A DNA stretch of 64,000 bases, taken from Bog-756 sp963778165. GTDB taxonomy: Bacteria > Actinomycetota > Acidimicrobiia > Acidimicrobiales > RAAP-2. The stretch covers positions 186,001 through 250,000 of the forward strand of contig CAVZTE010000001.1 in the NCBI GenBank assembly GCA_963778165.1, written 5' to 3'. The notes under the pieces are model-generated. The model did not search any database. It saw only the letters and a list, made by a program, of their open reading frames with translations, and was not told the DNA's origin. This document shows, piece by piece, positions 27,550-37,094 of this stretch. Positions within the stretch are counted from its first letter, which is position 1; each line of letters begins with the position of its first letter. A program made the position numbers and the translations under genes.

Positions 27550-29889
27550 TTGTTCGCCGCCCTGGGACGGTTCACCGTACGGTTCCGCTGGCTGATCATC
27601 GCGGGCTGGATCGTGGTCACCGTGGTGCTGGCCATCTCGCTGCCCTCGCTCACCAGCGTCGAGAAGAACTCCAACACCCAGTTCCTGCCGGCCTCCGAGC
27701 CCAGCGTGGTGGCCCAGGGGTTGGCCAACGCCTTCAACACCAAGCGGCCCCTGGAGACCATGACCTTCGTGGCCGCCACCACCGGGAGGCTGACCACAGC
27801 CGACAACGCCGCCATCGACCGGGCCGAGCAGGCCATGCGGACCGTCGGAGGGGTGTCAGCGGTCCTCGACCAGGGGGTGTCGGCCAACGGGAAGGCCCGC
27901 CGGGCCCTGGTCGAGGTCCGGGTCCCGTCGGCCTCGGCCACCCGGGACGAGAACCGGGCCGTGGACAACCTCCGGGTGGCGCTGGCCATCTCGCGGCCAC
28001 CCCCGGGGCTGGCCATGCACCTGACCGGCGGACTGGCCACCGCTCTCGACGAGCAGAACCAGAACGGCCACATCCAGACCCTGACCGAGCTGCTGTCGGT
28101 GCTGTTCATCGTGGCCCTGCTGTTCCTGACCTTCCGGGCCCTGCTGGCGCCGTTGGTGGCCCTGCTCCCCTCGGCGGTGGCCCTGGTGGCGGCGGGACCG
28201 ATCATCGCGGTGTCCACCCATCTGGGCGTGCAGGTCTCCGACCTCACTCCCATCCTGCTCATCGTGGTGCTGCTGGGGGCGGGCACCGACTACGGCCTGT
28301 TCCTCATCTTCCGGCTCCGTGAGGAGCTCCGCCGGGGCAAGGACGTCCACGAGGCGGTGGCCTTCTCCCTCTGCAAAGTGGGCGAGTCGATCAGCTTCTC
28401 CGGGCTGACGGTCATCGGAGCGCTGGCCACGGTGGTGGTGGCCAGCTTCGGTCTGTACAACGGGCTGGGCCCGGCCCTGGCCATCGGGATCGCCGTGGCC
28501 CTGCTGGCCAACCTGACCTTGCTGCCGGCCCTGCTGGCCGTGCTGGGACGCAGCGTGTTCTGGCCCCGGATCCCCCGGGTCGGCCAGCACCAGGGTGGTG
28601 CCTGGGGCCGGATCGCCGGCAAGGTGGTGGGCCGGCCGGTGCTGACCCTGATCATCGGCCTGGTGATCTTCGGGGGGCTGGCCCTGTCGATGTTGGCGTA
28701 CACCCCCAACGGGTTCAACAATCCGCCGGTCTCGGCCACCTCCGACTCGGGGCGGGGCCAGGCCATCCTGAGCGCCGACTTCCCCTCGGTCCAGACCAAT
28801 CCCACCACGGTGGTGTTCCGGCTGCCGGTCTCGGTCTGGAGCGAACCCGACCTGCTGGCCCGGGCCGAGGAGGGGCTGGTCCGCTCGGGTGAGTTCTCGA
28901 CGGTGACCGGGGCCCTCAACCCCGACGGCACCGCGGTGTCGGCCACCGCTCTGGCCGCGGCCCACGCCCAACTGTCCGGGCAGCGGTTGGACTCACTGCC
29001 GGCCAGGCCTCCACCGGGGGTCACCGTGTCCGACACCACCTACCGGGCCTACCTCGCCTCCAACCAGTTCATCACGGCCGACGGGCGGACCGTCCAGTAC
29101 CAGATGGCGCTGGTGGCCGGCGGGCCGGACAGCACGGCGGCGGCCGCGGCCATCCCCGCCGTGCGGGTCGTGGTTGATCAGGTGGGGCACTCGATCGGGG
29201 CGTCGGCCAGCGGGGTCACCGGGGATGCCCCGCTGGCCACCGATGTCGGCTCCATCTCGGGGAACGACCTCAAAGAGATCATCCCCATCGTGATGCTGGT
29301 GCTGGCCCTGCTGTTGGCCATCGTGCTGCGCAGCCTGGTGGCACCGCTGTACCTGGTGATCAGCGTGGGCCTCTCCTACCTGGCCTCGCTGGGCCTGGCC
29401 GTTCTGGTGTTCGTGGTCATCGGGGGCCAGGACGGCATCAACTTCGTGCTGCCCTTCTTCATGTTCATCTTCATCATGGCCTTGGGACAGGACTACAACA
29501 TCCTGGTCATGACCCGCATCCGGGAGGAGGCCCATCACGCCCCCATCAAGGTGGCGGTCCGCCGGGCCGTCGAGGCCACCGGTACCACGGTCACCTCGGC
29601 CGGCCTCATCCTGGCCGGCACCTTCGGCGTCCTCACCGCCACCGGGAACGTCCAGGTACAAGAGATCGGCCTGGGCCTGGCCGCCGGCATCCTGCTCGAC
29701 ACCTTCTTCGTGCGGACCCTGTTGGTCCCGTCGGTGGTGGTGCTGCTGGGACGGTGGAACTGGTGGCCGTCCCGGCTCTCGGGCGAGGACCACAGCCACG
29801 ACCCGGTGGCCCCCGAGAACATCGGCCCGCTGGACGGATGCCCCGCCGTCGAGTCCGAGACCCGACCGCTGGCCGGCGTGGCGCCCTGA
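27550..29889 (+). CDS. MMPL-family RND transporter
   Basis: A 779-residue RND-superfamily exporter with two homologous halves, each a large extracytoplasmic loop followed by a bundle of membrane helices. It opens with LGRFTVRFRWLIIAGWIVV, has LLGAGTDYGLFLIFRLREEL in the first half and ALGQDYNILVMTRIREEA in the second, the proton-relay segments of the MMPL family. Actinobacterial members export lipids or siderophores. It starts with TTG, twelve bases after the beginning of a strong GGAGG. The 196-base upstream spacer is relatively AT-rich and likely holds its promoter. Confidence 0.93.
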   Translation: MFAALGRFTVRFRWLIIAGWIVVTVVLAISLPSLTSVEKNSNTQFLPASEPSVVAQGLANAFNTKRPLETMTFVAATTGRLTTADNAAIDRAEQAMRTVGGVSAVLDQGVSANGKARRALVEVRVPSASATRDENRAVDNLRVALAISRPPPGLAMHLTGGLATALDEQNQNGHIQTLTELLSVLFIVALLFLTFRALLAPLVALLPSAVALVAAGPIIAVSTHLGVQVSDLTPILLIVVLLGAGTDYGLFLIFRLREELRRGKDVHEAVAFSLCKVGESISFSGLTVIGALATVVVASFGLYNGLGPALAIGIAVALLANLTLLPALLAVLGRSVFWPRIPRVGQHQGGAWGRIAGKVVGRPVLTLIIGLVIFGGLALSMLAYTPNGFNNPPVSATSDSGRGQAILSADFPSVQTNPTTVVFRLPVSVWSEPDLLARAEEGLVRSGEFSTVTGALNPDGTAVSATALAAAHAQLSGQRLDSLPARPPPGVTVSDTTYRAYLASNQFITADGRTVQYQMALVAGGPDSTAAAAAIPAVRVVVDQVGHSIGASASGVTGDAPLATDVGSISGNDLKEIIPIVMLVLALLLAIVLRSLVAPLYLVISVGLSYLASLGLAVLVFVVIGGQDGINFVLPFFMFIFIMALGQDYNILVMTRIREEAHHAPIKVAVRRAVEATGTTVTSAGLILAGTFGVLTATGNVQVQEIGLGLAAGILLDTFFVRTLLVPSVVVLLGRWNWWPSRLSGEDHSHDPVAPENIGPLDGCPAVESETRPLAGVAP

Positions 29890-29980
29890 CCCAGCGCCAA
29901 AAAAGCTGCCGGGCCCCAGGGGCTCGGGCACCGGCCCGGGAGGGTCGGGCCCCAGCTGGGACAGAGTACGGTGAACGGGC

Positions 29981-30643
29981 GTGGCCAGCCGACGGGATGT
30001 ACCCAGCCGACCGACAGTGGTACTCCTGGTCCGTCACGGTAAGACGCCGACCACCGGCAAGGTGCTGCCCGGACGGGCGCCCGGCCTCCACCTCTCCGAC
30101 GAGGGCCGGGCTCAAGCCGAGGCCGTCGGGGCGCGCATGGCCGCCATGGTGGCGTCGGGCCGGCGGCCCCCGGTGGCCATCTACGCCTCGCCGCTGGAGC
30201 GGACCATGGAGACGGCCCGTCCCATCGCCCGTCAGCTCGGCCTGCGGGTGCGTTCCGACCGGGGCCTGCTCGAGTGCGAGTTCGGGGCCTGGACCGGGGC
30301 CCGTCTCACCTCGTTGGCCAAAAAGCCCGAGTGGCGACAGGTCCAGCAGTGGCCCAGCGGCTTCCGCTTCCCCGGAGGGGAGTCCTTCCTCGAGATGCAG
30401 GAACGGATGTCGTCGGCCCTGGCGCGGTTGATCGAGCGCCACCCCGGGGAGACCGTGGTGGCGGTGTCCCACGCCGACCCCATCAAGGCTGCCGTGGCCT
30501 CGGCCGCCGGTACCCCCCTCGACCTGTTCCAGCGGTTGGTGGTGTCCCCGTGCTCGGTCTCGGCACTGTCCTTCACCGCCGGTGGGCCCCATGTGCTGGC
30601 GGTCAACTCCACCGCCTCCCTCGACGAGTTGGCCCTGGCATGA
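29981..30643 (+). CDS. Histidine phosphatase, MSMEG_4193 type
   Basis: A 220-residue phosphoglycerate-mutase-like phosphatase. LLVRHGKTPTT holds the nucleophilic RHG, ERTMETARP follows, and SHADPIKA carries the second catalytic His. It belongs to the subfamily that is always found with DUF3090 and SCO1664 proteins, as it is here. TACGGT lies eight bases before the GTG. Its stop overlaps the DUF3090 start (ATGA). Confidence 0.93.
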   Translation: MASRRDVPSRPTVVLLVRHGKTPTTGKVLPGRAPGLHLSDEGRAQAEAVGARMAAMVASGRRPPVAIYASPLERTMETARPIARQLGLRVRSDRGLLECEFGAWTGARLTSLAKKPEWRQVQQWPSGFRFPGGESFLEMQERMSSALARLIERHPGETVVAVSHADPIKAAVASAAGTPLDLFQRLVVSPCSVSALSFTAGGPHVLAVNSTASLDELALA

Positions 30644-31137
30644 GCGAGGGCTACGACCTCTCTTCTCCCGAGCGGATCACCGTGGGGACGGTGGGCCCGG
30701 TCGGTGACCGGCTCTTCCTCCTGCAGTGCCGGCAGGGGCCGGTCCTGTTGACCCTCAAGATCGAGAAGCAGCAGGTGGCGGTGGTGGCCGACTATCTGGC
30801 CCGCATCGTCCGGGACCAGCAGCGCCCGGGCCACCTCCCCGACGAGCTCCCGCTGGAAGAGCCGGCCGAGCCGGCCTGGGTGGTGGGCACGGTCGGCGTG
30901 TCCTACGACGACACCGACGACCGGGTCATCCTGGTCATCGAGGAGCTGGTGGCCGAGGACGAGTCCGGCGCCATCGCCCGCCTGTCGATCTCCCGGGAGC
31001 AGGCCGCGGCCTTTGCCATCCAGGCCACCCGGCTGGTCGAGTCGGGGCGCCCTCCCTGCCCGCTGTGCGGATCGCCCCTCGACCCCTCGGGACACGAATG
31101 CCCGCGGACGAACGGCCACCGACCTCCGGCGGTGTGA
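30640..31137 (+). CDS. DUF3090-family protein
   Basis: A 165-residue actinobacterial protein of unknown function. The body is DRLFLLQCRQGPVLLTLKIEKQQVAVVADYL with DDRVILVIEELV, and the C-terminus has a CPLCG...HECPRTNGH knuckle that should bind zinc, the DUF3090 hallmark. It is the middle gene of the phosphatase-DUF3090-SCO1664 trio; both junctions overlap by four bases, so the three products are made together. The trio is often near mycothiol ligase mshC, which is not seen here. Confidence 0.93.
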   Translation: MSEGYDLSSPERITVGTVGPVGDRLFLLQCRQGPVLLTLKIEKQQVAVVADYLARIVRDQQRPGHLPDELPLEEPAEPAWVVGTVGVSYDDTDDRVILVIEELVAEDESGAIARLSISREQAAAFAIQATRLVESGRPPCPLCGSPLDPSGHECPRTNGHRPPAV

Positions 31138-31868
31138 CCGGCTGGAGCCCCGATGGCGGTCCCGGGCTCGAGACGGCGACCGAACTACTGACCACCGCCG
31201 AGCTCACCGTGCTCGGTCGACTGCCGTGGAGCTCGAACCTGACCTACCTGGTCAGCCTGGAGACCGGTGGGGAGGACGCCTTGGCCGCGGTGTACAAGCC
31301 CGGCTCGGGCGAACGGGACCTGTGGGACTTCCCCGACCGGCTCTTCCTCCGGGAGGTGGCGGCCTTCGCCCTGTCCGAGGCGCTGGGGTGGGGCCTGGTC
31401 CCCCCCACGGTGCTTCGGGACGACGGCCCTTTCGGTGAGGGCTCCCTGCAGCTCTTCGTGGAGGCCGACTACGCCCAGCACTACTTCACCCTCTTCGACG
31501 AAGGGGACCATGACGCCGTGCTCCGGACCATCTGCGCCTTCGACGTGGTGGCCAACAACGCCGACCGCAAGAGCGGCCACGTCCTGTTGGGAGCCGACGA
31601 CCGGCTTTGGGGGATCGACCACGGGCTCTGCTTCCACCGGCAGCCCAAACTGCGCACGGTCATCTGGGACTTCGCCGACGATCCGCTCCCCGACGCCCTG
31701 CTCGGCGACCTGGCGCGGGTGGCCGATGACCCGCCCGAGGAGCTGGACCAGTTGCTGTCGGGCCCCGAGCGGGCCGCGGTGCGGCACCGGGCCCGCTGGC
31801 TGCTCGACTCCGGGGTCTTCCCCGAGCCCACCGGCGACAGGCCGCCCTATCCGTGGCCGCTGGTCTGA
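31134..31868 (+). CDS. SCO1664-family protein (PI3/4-kinase-like fold)
   Basis: A 244-residue protein of the SCO1664 family. SSNLTYLVSLE and AAVYKPGSGERDLWDFP give a kinase-like N-lobe, FDVVANNADRKSGHVLL the catalytic loop and LWGIDHGLCFH the metal-binding Asp, as in PI3/4-kinase-like enzymes. Substrate unknown. GTG at 31134 overlaps the DUF3090 stop and is preferred over the ATG at 31098. Confidence 0.9.
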   Translation: MTGWSPDGGPGLETATELLTTAELTVLGRLPWSSNLTYLVSLETGGEDALAAVYKPGSGERDLWDFPDRLFLREVAAFALSEALGWGLVPPTVLRDDGPFGEGSLQLFVEADYAQHYFTLFDEGDHDAVLRTICAFDVVANNADRKSGHVLLGADDRLWGIDHGLCFHRQPKLRTVIWDFADDPLPDALLGDLARVADDPPEELDQLLSGPERAAVRHRARWLLDSGVFPEPTGDRPPYPWPLV

Positions 31869-31874
31869 GGACGG

Positions 31875-33734
31875 CTAACTGCCCCGCTCGGCCCGGTTCC
31901 GGACGGCCGACGGCGGTGGGGCCTTGACCGCCTGAGCCAGGAGTGAGGCGTAGTACTTGGCCCCGGGAGGATCGAGGTGCACCCCGTCGGGATAGAAGTA
32001 GCCCGGGTGGGTGGCGCTGTCGGCGTACCAGTCGACCACGGTGGCCTGGGGATAGGCCTGGGCCACCGCGGCGATGGTCTGGTTGACCTGGGCCTGCCAG
32101 GGCCGGGGGACCCGGGTGTTGACCAACACGATCTTGCGCATGGGGCCCAGCGAGTTGATGAGCTGCTCCATCTGCTGCACCGAGTACGGCCCGTTGGTCC
32201 CGAGCTCGAGGATGAGGCGGTTCCCCACGATCCCTTCCTGCTTGAGCTGGGGCACGGCGTCCTGTACCTGGTAGAGCTGCTGGCCCACCTGGGCGTCGAC
32301 GGCGATCCCGGGCAGCATCTGTTGGAGGTAGGGGGCGGCGTCCACCATGATGGAGTCGCCGATGGCCGTCACGCCCTGACCGGCCGGGGGAGGGGCGGTG
32401 TTGGTGGTCACCGTGCTCACCGGGTGGCCCGGCACCGTGGTCGGGGTGGTCCGGCGGTGGTGGCGGGGAGCGGTGAGGATGGAGTTGACCTGCGAGCCGG
32501 GGTCGGCCGCCGACGCCGACACCACCCCGAACAGGCCCAGCGCGCAGATGGCGGTGTTGAGGGCCACCGCACTGACCACCACCCAGCCGACCGGCTTCAA
32601 GGTGGGCCACCGCCACTGGTGTTGCCTGACCCTCTCCCACTGGCGCCCGAGCGCCCCGTGCCGGACCGGCTGCTCGATGTACCGCCACGACAGGGCCGCG
32701 ATCACCAGGGTGGCGACGATCTGGAGGATGTCCCGCACCAGGCTGGGGCCGGCGTTGAGCGGGGTGGTCAGCACGATGATCGGGTAGTGCCACAGATAGA
32801 TGGCGTAGGAGCGCTCTCCCACCCAGCGCAGCGGCTCCCACCCCAGCACCGTCCGCAGCTGCGACCCGGGGTGGACGGTCACGGCGATGAGCATGGCGGT
32901 GAGGATGGCCAACAGGACCATGCCGCCCTGGTAGAGGAGCGGCTCGTACTGGTTGGTGTGCCAGTACATGATCAGGATGCCCAGCAGCGAGAGCCCGCCC
33001 ACCCCGTTGAGCAGGCGCCTGGCGTTGGCCGACACCGGGGCGAAGGTCCGGTTGCGGGGCAGGGCCATGGCCAGGGCCGCCCCGATGAGCAGGGCGAAGG
33101 CCCGGGTGTCGGTGCCTTCGTAGATCCGGGTGGTGTCGCCGTTCTGCGGCAGGAGCGAGAACAGGATGGCCATCTCGATGGCCGACGCCGCCGCCAGGCC
33201 CAGGGTCACCAGCAGCATGGCCCGCTTGGAGTGGAGGAACCGGAAGCCCAGCAGGATCAGCAGGGGCCAGAGCAGATAGAACTGCTCCTCGATGGCCAAC
33301 GACCACAGGTGCCCGAGCGGCGAGGGCGGCCCGAACCTGGCGAAGTACGAGACGTGCTGGAAGATGAACCACCAGTTGCTGTAGTAGAAGATCCCCGGGA
33401 TCAGGTCGGAGCGCAGGGCGCTCAGCTGGGCCCGGTCGAACAGGGTGGCCCAGCCCACGGTCACGAACAACATGACCAACAGGGCCGGCAGCAACCGGCG
33501 GGCCCGACGGAGCCAGAACATCTTGAGCCCGATCCCCCGGTGGCGGCTGTACTCGGCCATCAACAGGTCGGTGATCAGGTACCCCGACAGCACGAAGAAC
33601 ACCTGTACGCCGAGCAGGCCACCCGAGGCCCACCCGAAGTTGAGGTGGAAGGCGATGACGGCCAGCACCGCCACGGCACGGATCCCGTCCAGCCCTGGGA
33701 GATACGGGCTGGTCCCCTCGACCGGCCTAGGCAC
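31875..33734 (-). CDS. OafA/YrhL-type acyltransferase with C-terminal SGNH domain
   Basis: A 619-residue membrane O-acyltransferase. The N-terminal acyltransferase-3 domain (about 1-370) opens with LPGLDGIRAVAVLAVIAFH and GLLGVQVFFVLSGYLI and has ten or so helices. A further helix leads to a proline/threonine-rich linker and an extracytoplasmic SGNH hydrolase-like domain with GDSIM, GTNG and DGVHLD. Such two-domain proteins O-acetylate cell-wall or surface polysaccharides. Convergent with the SCO1664 gene, six bases apart. Confidence 0.92.
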   Translation of the reverse strand: MPRPVEGTSPYLPGLDGIRAVAVLAVIAFHLNFGWASGGLLGVQVFFVLSGYLITDLLMAEYSRHRGIGLKMFWLRRARRLLPALLVMLFVTVGWATLFDRAQLSALRSDLIPGIFYYSNWWFIFQHVSYFARFGPPSPLGHLWSLAIEEQFYLLWPLLILLGFRFLHSKRAMLLVTLGLAAASAIEMAILFSLLPQNGDTTRIYEGTDTRAFALLIGAALAMALPRNRTFAPVSANARRLLNGVGGLSLLGILIMYWHTNQYEPLLYQGGMVLLAILTAMLIAVTVHPGSQLRTVLGWEPLRWVGERSYAIYLWHYPIIVLTTPLNAGPSLVRDILQIVATLVIAALSWRYIEQPVRHGALGRQWERVRQHQWRWPTLKPVGWVVVSAVALNTAICALGLFGVVSASAADPGSQVNSILTAPRHHRRTTPTTVPGHPVSTVTTNTAPPPAGQGVTAIGDSIMVDAAPYLQQMLPGIAVDAQVGQQLYQVQDAVPQLKQEGIVGNRLILELGTNGPYSVQQMEQLINSLGPMRKIVLVNTRVPRPWQAQVNQTIAAVAQAYPQATVVDWYADSATHPGYFYPDGVHLDPPGAKYYASLLAQAVKAPPPSAVRNRAERGS

Positions 33735-34006
33735 GGTGCGCCGCAGTCAACGGGGCGCCCGCCGATTTCAGCTGCTCGACTCGCCTGGCGACCGGGTGGG
33801 GATGCGATCCCGACGCTCCACCGAGCCTCTCGTTTGGGTCAGGACGGCTACGGCGGCGGTCAGCGGTGGAGATCACGTCCCTGAGGATCGGAGCGGTTGG
33901 GCAATCGGCCCAACATTATGGCACGCCCTCCTCGCCGAACGGTGTCCCCCGGCGTCGGTCGCGATGGAGTCTGCGACCGGCCTTCACCCCATGGGTCAGG
34001 TCCGGC
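33735..34006. other. Intergenic spacer, no gene seen
   Basis: This 272-base stretch between the acyltransferase start and the etfA stop has no supported reading frame. A minus-strand CATAAT near 33915 could be a -10 element for the acyltransferase, but no -35 is clear. Confidence 0.3.
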
Positions 34007-34975
34007 TCACCCCCGCGACTTGATGGCCTCGATGAGCTGCGGGAGCACCTTGTGCACGTCACCGACGATGCCCAGATCGGCCACCGAGAAGATCGGGGCG
34101 TCCTGGTCCTTGTTGATGGCCACGATGTTCTTCGAGTTCTTCATGCCCACCAGATGTTGGGTGGCACCCGAGATCCCGCAGGCGATGTACACGGTCGGCT
34201 TCACGGTCTTGCCGGTCTGGCCCACCTGGTGCGAGTAGGGCACCCACCCGGCGTCCACGATGGCCCGACTGGCCCCGGCCGCGCCGTGCAGCAAGGTGGC
34301 CAACTCCTCGATGAGCACGTACTGGTCCTTCTCGCCCAGGCCCCGGCCGCCGGAGACCACCACGTCGGCCTCGTCCAGCTTGGGGCCGGTCCGCTCCTCG
34401 ACGTGATGGGCCACGATCCGGGCGGCACCGGTGGCACCGGTATCGGGCGCCGGGGTGGACACCACAGCCGCCGGCGCTCCGCCGGAGGGCTCGGCGGTGA
34501 AGGACTTGGCCCGCACCACGTAGATACCGGGGCCTTCGCCTGTGAAGCGGGCCGAGGCCATCTCGCTGCCGCCGAAGATGGCGTGGGTGGTGACCAGTGC
34601 CCCGTCCTGCTCGGTCAGGTCCACCACATTGGTCAGCACCGGACGGTCGAGCTTGACCGAGAGCCGGGCCGCGATGTCGCGGCCGTCGTAGGTGGCCGGA
34701 AAGAGGATGGCGTCGGGAGCGCCGCCCGACACGGCCTCGGCGATGGCGGCGGCCACCGGAGCGCCCGGAAGGCCGCCCCCCAGGTCGCCGACGTCGAACA
34801 CCGTGGTGGCGCCGTACTCGCCCAGGGTGGGGGCCACGGCAGCGGTGGCATCGCCCCACGCCACGGCTTCCACGGTGGAAGCCAGCGAGCGGGCCGCGGT
34901 GAGCAGCTCCAACGAGGTGGTGACGGGTGCCCCGTCCGCCACTTCCGCGAGGACCCAGATCTTTTGGACAGACAT
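34007..34975 (-). CDS. etfA: Electron transfer flavoprotein alpha subunit
   Basis: A 322-residue ETF alpha (FixB). The C-terminal FAD domain holds VVSGGRGLGEKDQY, ASRAIVDAGWVPYSHQVGQTGKTVKPTVYIACGISGATQHLVGM as its conserved FAD-binding block, and INKDQDAPIFSVADLGIVGD. With EtfB it carries electrons from acyl-CoA dehydrogenases to the membrane ETF dehydrogenase. It follows etfB by 24 bases with GGAG upstream of its ATG. Intact. Confidence 0.96.
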   Translation of the reverse strand: MSVQKIWVLAEVADGAPVTTSLELLTAARSLASTVEAVAWGDATAAVAPTLGEYGATTVFDVGDLGGGLPGAPVAAAIAEAVSGGAPDAILFPATYDGRDIAARLSVKLDRPVLTNVVDLTEQDGALVTTHAIFGGSEMASARFTGEGPGIYVVRAKSFTAEPSGGAPAAVVSTPAPDTGATGAARIVAHHVEERTGPKLDEADVVVSGGRGLGEKDQYVLIEELATLLHGAAGASRAIVDAGWVPYSHQVGQTGKTVKPTVYIACGISGATQHLVGMKNSKNIVAINKDQDAPIFSVADLGIVGDVHKVLPQLIEAIKSRG

Positions 34976-34999
34976 GTTGCTTGTTCTCCTACCCGATCC

Positions 35000-35779
35000 C
35001 TAGAGGACCTTCAGTTGCTCGAGAAACTCGATGACCCGCTCATAACCCTGACCTTCGTCGACCACGATCTCGCCCGAGGAACGGGCCTCGGCCTCGACCA
35101 CCTGGGTGATCTCCTGGCGGGCGCCGGCATTTCCCACCTGGGAGGCGTCCAATCCGAGATCGGCGATGCTGAGGGTCTCCACCGGCTTGGACTTGGCCGC
35201 CATGATCCCCTTGAACGAGGGGTAGCGGGGCTCGACCACACCTGCAGTCACCGTGACCACGGCGGGCAGCGGGCTCTCCACCTCGTCGAACCCGGCCTCG
35301 GTCTGGCGGTCCACCTTGACCGAGTTGCCGTTGACCTCGACCTTTTTGGCGAAGGTGACCGAGGGCAGGCCCAGCAGCTCGGCGACTTGCACCGGGGTGG
35401 TCCCGGTGTAGCCGTCGGTGGACTCGGTGGCGGCCAGGATCAGGTCGGGCTCGACCCGCTTGATGGCCGCGGCCAGCACCCGGGCCGTCCCGAGGGCGTC
35501 ACTGCCGGCCAGGGCCTCGTCACTGACCAGGATGGCCTTGGCCGCTCCCATGGCCAGGGCCGTGCGCAGGCCGGAGGTCTCCCCGTTGGGGGCCATCGAC
35601 ACCAGGGTGACATCGCCCCCACCGGCCGCGTCGGCCAGCTGGAGAGCCATCTCCACCCCGTAGGAGTCGGAGTCGTCGAGGATCAGTTTTCCCTCTCGGA
35701 CAAGGTTCTTCGTCCCCGGATCCAGGGCCGCCGGTGCGGCCGGATCGGGGATCTGCTTCACACAGACAACGACGTTCAT
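35000..35779 (-). CDS. etfB: Electron transfer flavoprotein beta subunit
   Basis: A 259-residue ETF beta (FixA): MNVVVCVKQIPDP at the N-terminus, GVEMALQLAD, AILVSDEALAGSDALGTARVLAA as the AMP/nucleotide region, and TGTTPVQVAELLGLP. The protein forms a heterodimer with EtfA in the cytoplasm. It is first in the etfBA unit. Enoyl-CoA hydratase at the right end of the window is a possible functional partner in beta-oxidation. Confidence 0.96.
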   Translation of the reverse strand: MNVVVCVKQIPDPAAPAALDPGTKNLVREGKLILDDSDSYGVEMALQLADAAGGGDVTLVSMAPNGETSGLRTALAMGAAKAILVSDEALAGSDALGTARVLAAAIKRVEPDLILAATESTDGYTGTTPVQVAELLGLPSVTFAKKVEVNGNSVKVDRQTEAGFDEVESPLPAVVTVTAGVVEPRYPSFKGIMAAKSKPVETLSIADLGLDASQVGNAGARQEITQVVEAEARSSGEIVVDEGQGYERVIEFLEQLKVL

Positions 35780-35861
35780 GGGCGTGCATTGTTGTTGAAA
35801 AAGGCCTCTTGGACCAATCGGGCCGCGATCCCAGGTCAGAACCCCGGGTCCGGGAGGTCAC

Positions 35862-36561
35862 TCCGGCCGTCAGGGCGCGGACCGCTTGGACCACGTGGTC
35901 GGTGATCACCGTGTCCACCCCGGCCGCCGCAGCCCCCTCCAGTTGGGCGGGGTCGTTGACCGTCCAGGTGGCCACGGACAGCCCGGCCCGGTGGGCCTCC
36001 GCCACCAGCACCGCGATCGACCAGGTCCACGTGGGGATGGAGGGCCGTGCACCCCTGGTCGAGGGCCAGGGCCAGCCCTGCCCCCGGGTCGAACCACGAG
36101 GTCAGGAGCAGCCCGGTGGCCAGGTCGGGATGGGCGGAGCGGACCACGCCGAGGGTGTCCGGCCAGAACGACGAGACCACCACGTCGGGAACCCGACCCG
36201 CCGCCACCACCAGCTCCACCACGTCCCGGGCCACCTGGTCCCCGGGGTCGTAGCCCGGCTCGCCGGGCAGGTTCTTGATCTCGATGTTGACGGTGAGCCC
36301 GGCGCAGGCCTCCAGTGCGGCGGGGAGGAGGGGGACCCACGGAGGGAGATCTGCCACCTTCAGCTCGGCCACCGGTCCGGCCCCGTCCACCACCGGATCG
36401 TGGTGGACGGCCAGCCCTCCGTCCGAGGTCATCCGGACGTCGAGCTCGACCCCGTCGGCGCCCAGTTGGCGGGCCCGGGCGAACGCTTCGAGGGTGTTCT
36501 CGACGATCCCACCGGGCCGGTCGGGGCTGCCCCGGTGGGCCAGAATCGCTATCGAAGCCAC
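35862..36561 (-). CDS. Glycerophosphodiester phosphodiesterase (apparent frameshift)
   Basis: A GDPD TIM-barrel protein of about 235 residues. AILAHRGSPDRPGG gives the catalytic HRG, ENTLEAFARARQLGADGVELDV the metal-binding Glu-x-Asp, and AVHHDPVVDG the second His. IEIKN follows. The frame switches near 36020-36030 to AVLVAEAHRAGLSVATWTVNDPAQL and GVDTVITDHV. That second frame has no stop before it enters etfB, so another slip near 35870 is likely; the 3' end given here is approximate. It would release alcohol plus glycerol-3-phosphate from phospholipid headgroups. Confidence 0.82.
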
Positions 36562-36713
36562 GTCGGCCGACCCTCCGCTCCCCTGGCCGGTCCGGGGCCG
36601 GAACCGGCTCGAATGACGTGCGCCGGGCCCCAAAACTGCTTGCGTCCGAGGGTGCCGGTGATTACTCTAGTGAACGAACCCTGAACGGCCGGTGACTTTC
36701 TGGCGCCGAGCTA

Positions 36714-36729
36714 TGTGAAACGGATCACA
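36714..36729. promoter_or_regulatory. Perfect CRP-type box upstream of whiB
   Basis: TGTGAAACGGATCACA is an exact TGTGA-N6-TCACA palindrome, the consensus of CRP/FNR-family cAMP receptors. It ends 34 bases before the whiB GTG, so the factor would bind over or beside the promoter. Confidence 0.75.
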
Positions 36730-36763
36730 AACTTATTTCGGGAACGGGAGCGGAGGAAACATC

Positions 36764-37054
36764 GTGGCTCTTATGTGGAACCGTACGGTCGAATGGGATG
36801 ACAACGACTGGAGACAGCTGGCCGCTTGTCGAAGCACCGAGCCGGATCTCTTCTTCCCTATCGGCACCACCGGGCCGGCCGTCGACCAGATCGAGGCGGC
36901 CAAGCGGGTCTGCAACAGTTGCGACGCCTTGGAGCCTTGCCTCGACTTCGCCCTGGCCACCAATCAGGAGTCGGGCGTGTGGGGCGGCACCTCCGAAGAA
37001 GAGCGGCGGAAGCTGCGCAAGGCCTGGCTGGCCGCCCGCCGGCGGGCTTCCTGA
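36764..37054 (+). CDS. WhiB-family iron-sulfur regulator, WhiB1-like
   Basis: A 96-residue WhiB protein with the four [4Fe-4S] ligands C22, C50, C53 and C59, the GVWGG turn at 71-75, and a basic C-terminus (RRKLRKAWLAARRRAS). WhiB1 is an NO-sensitive partner of the primary sigma factor in mycobacteria. GTG at 36764 is chosen because GGAGG lies eight bases upstream; ATG three codons later is possible. A perfect CRP box lies just upstream. It converges on the pdtaS-like gene, the same arrangement as whiB1 and pdtaS in Mycobacterium tuberculosis. Confidence 0.93.
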   Translation: MALMWNRTVEWDDNDWRQLAACRSTEPDLFFPIGTTGPAVDQIEAAKRVCNSCDALEPCLDFALATNQESGVWGGTSEEERRKLRKAWLAARRRAS

Positions 37055-37094
37055 CCGGACCTCCCCGGGCTGACCTCCTCCGGTCAGCCCCCTC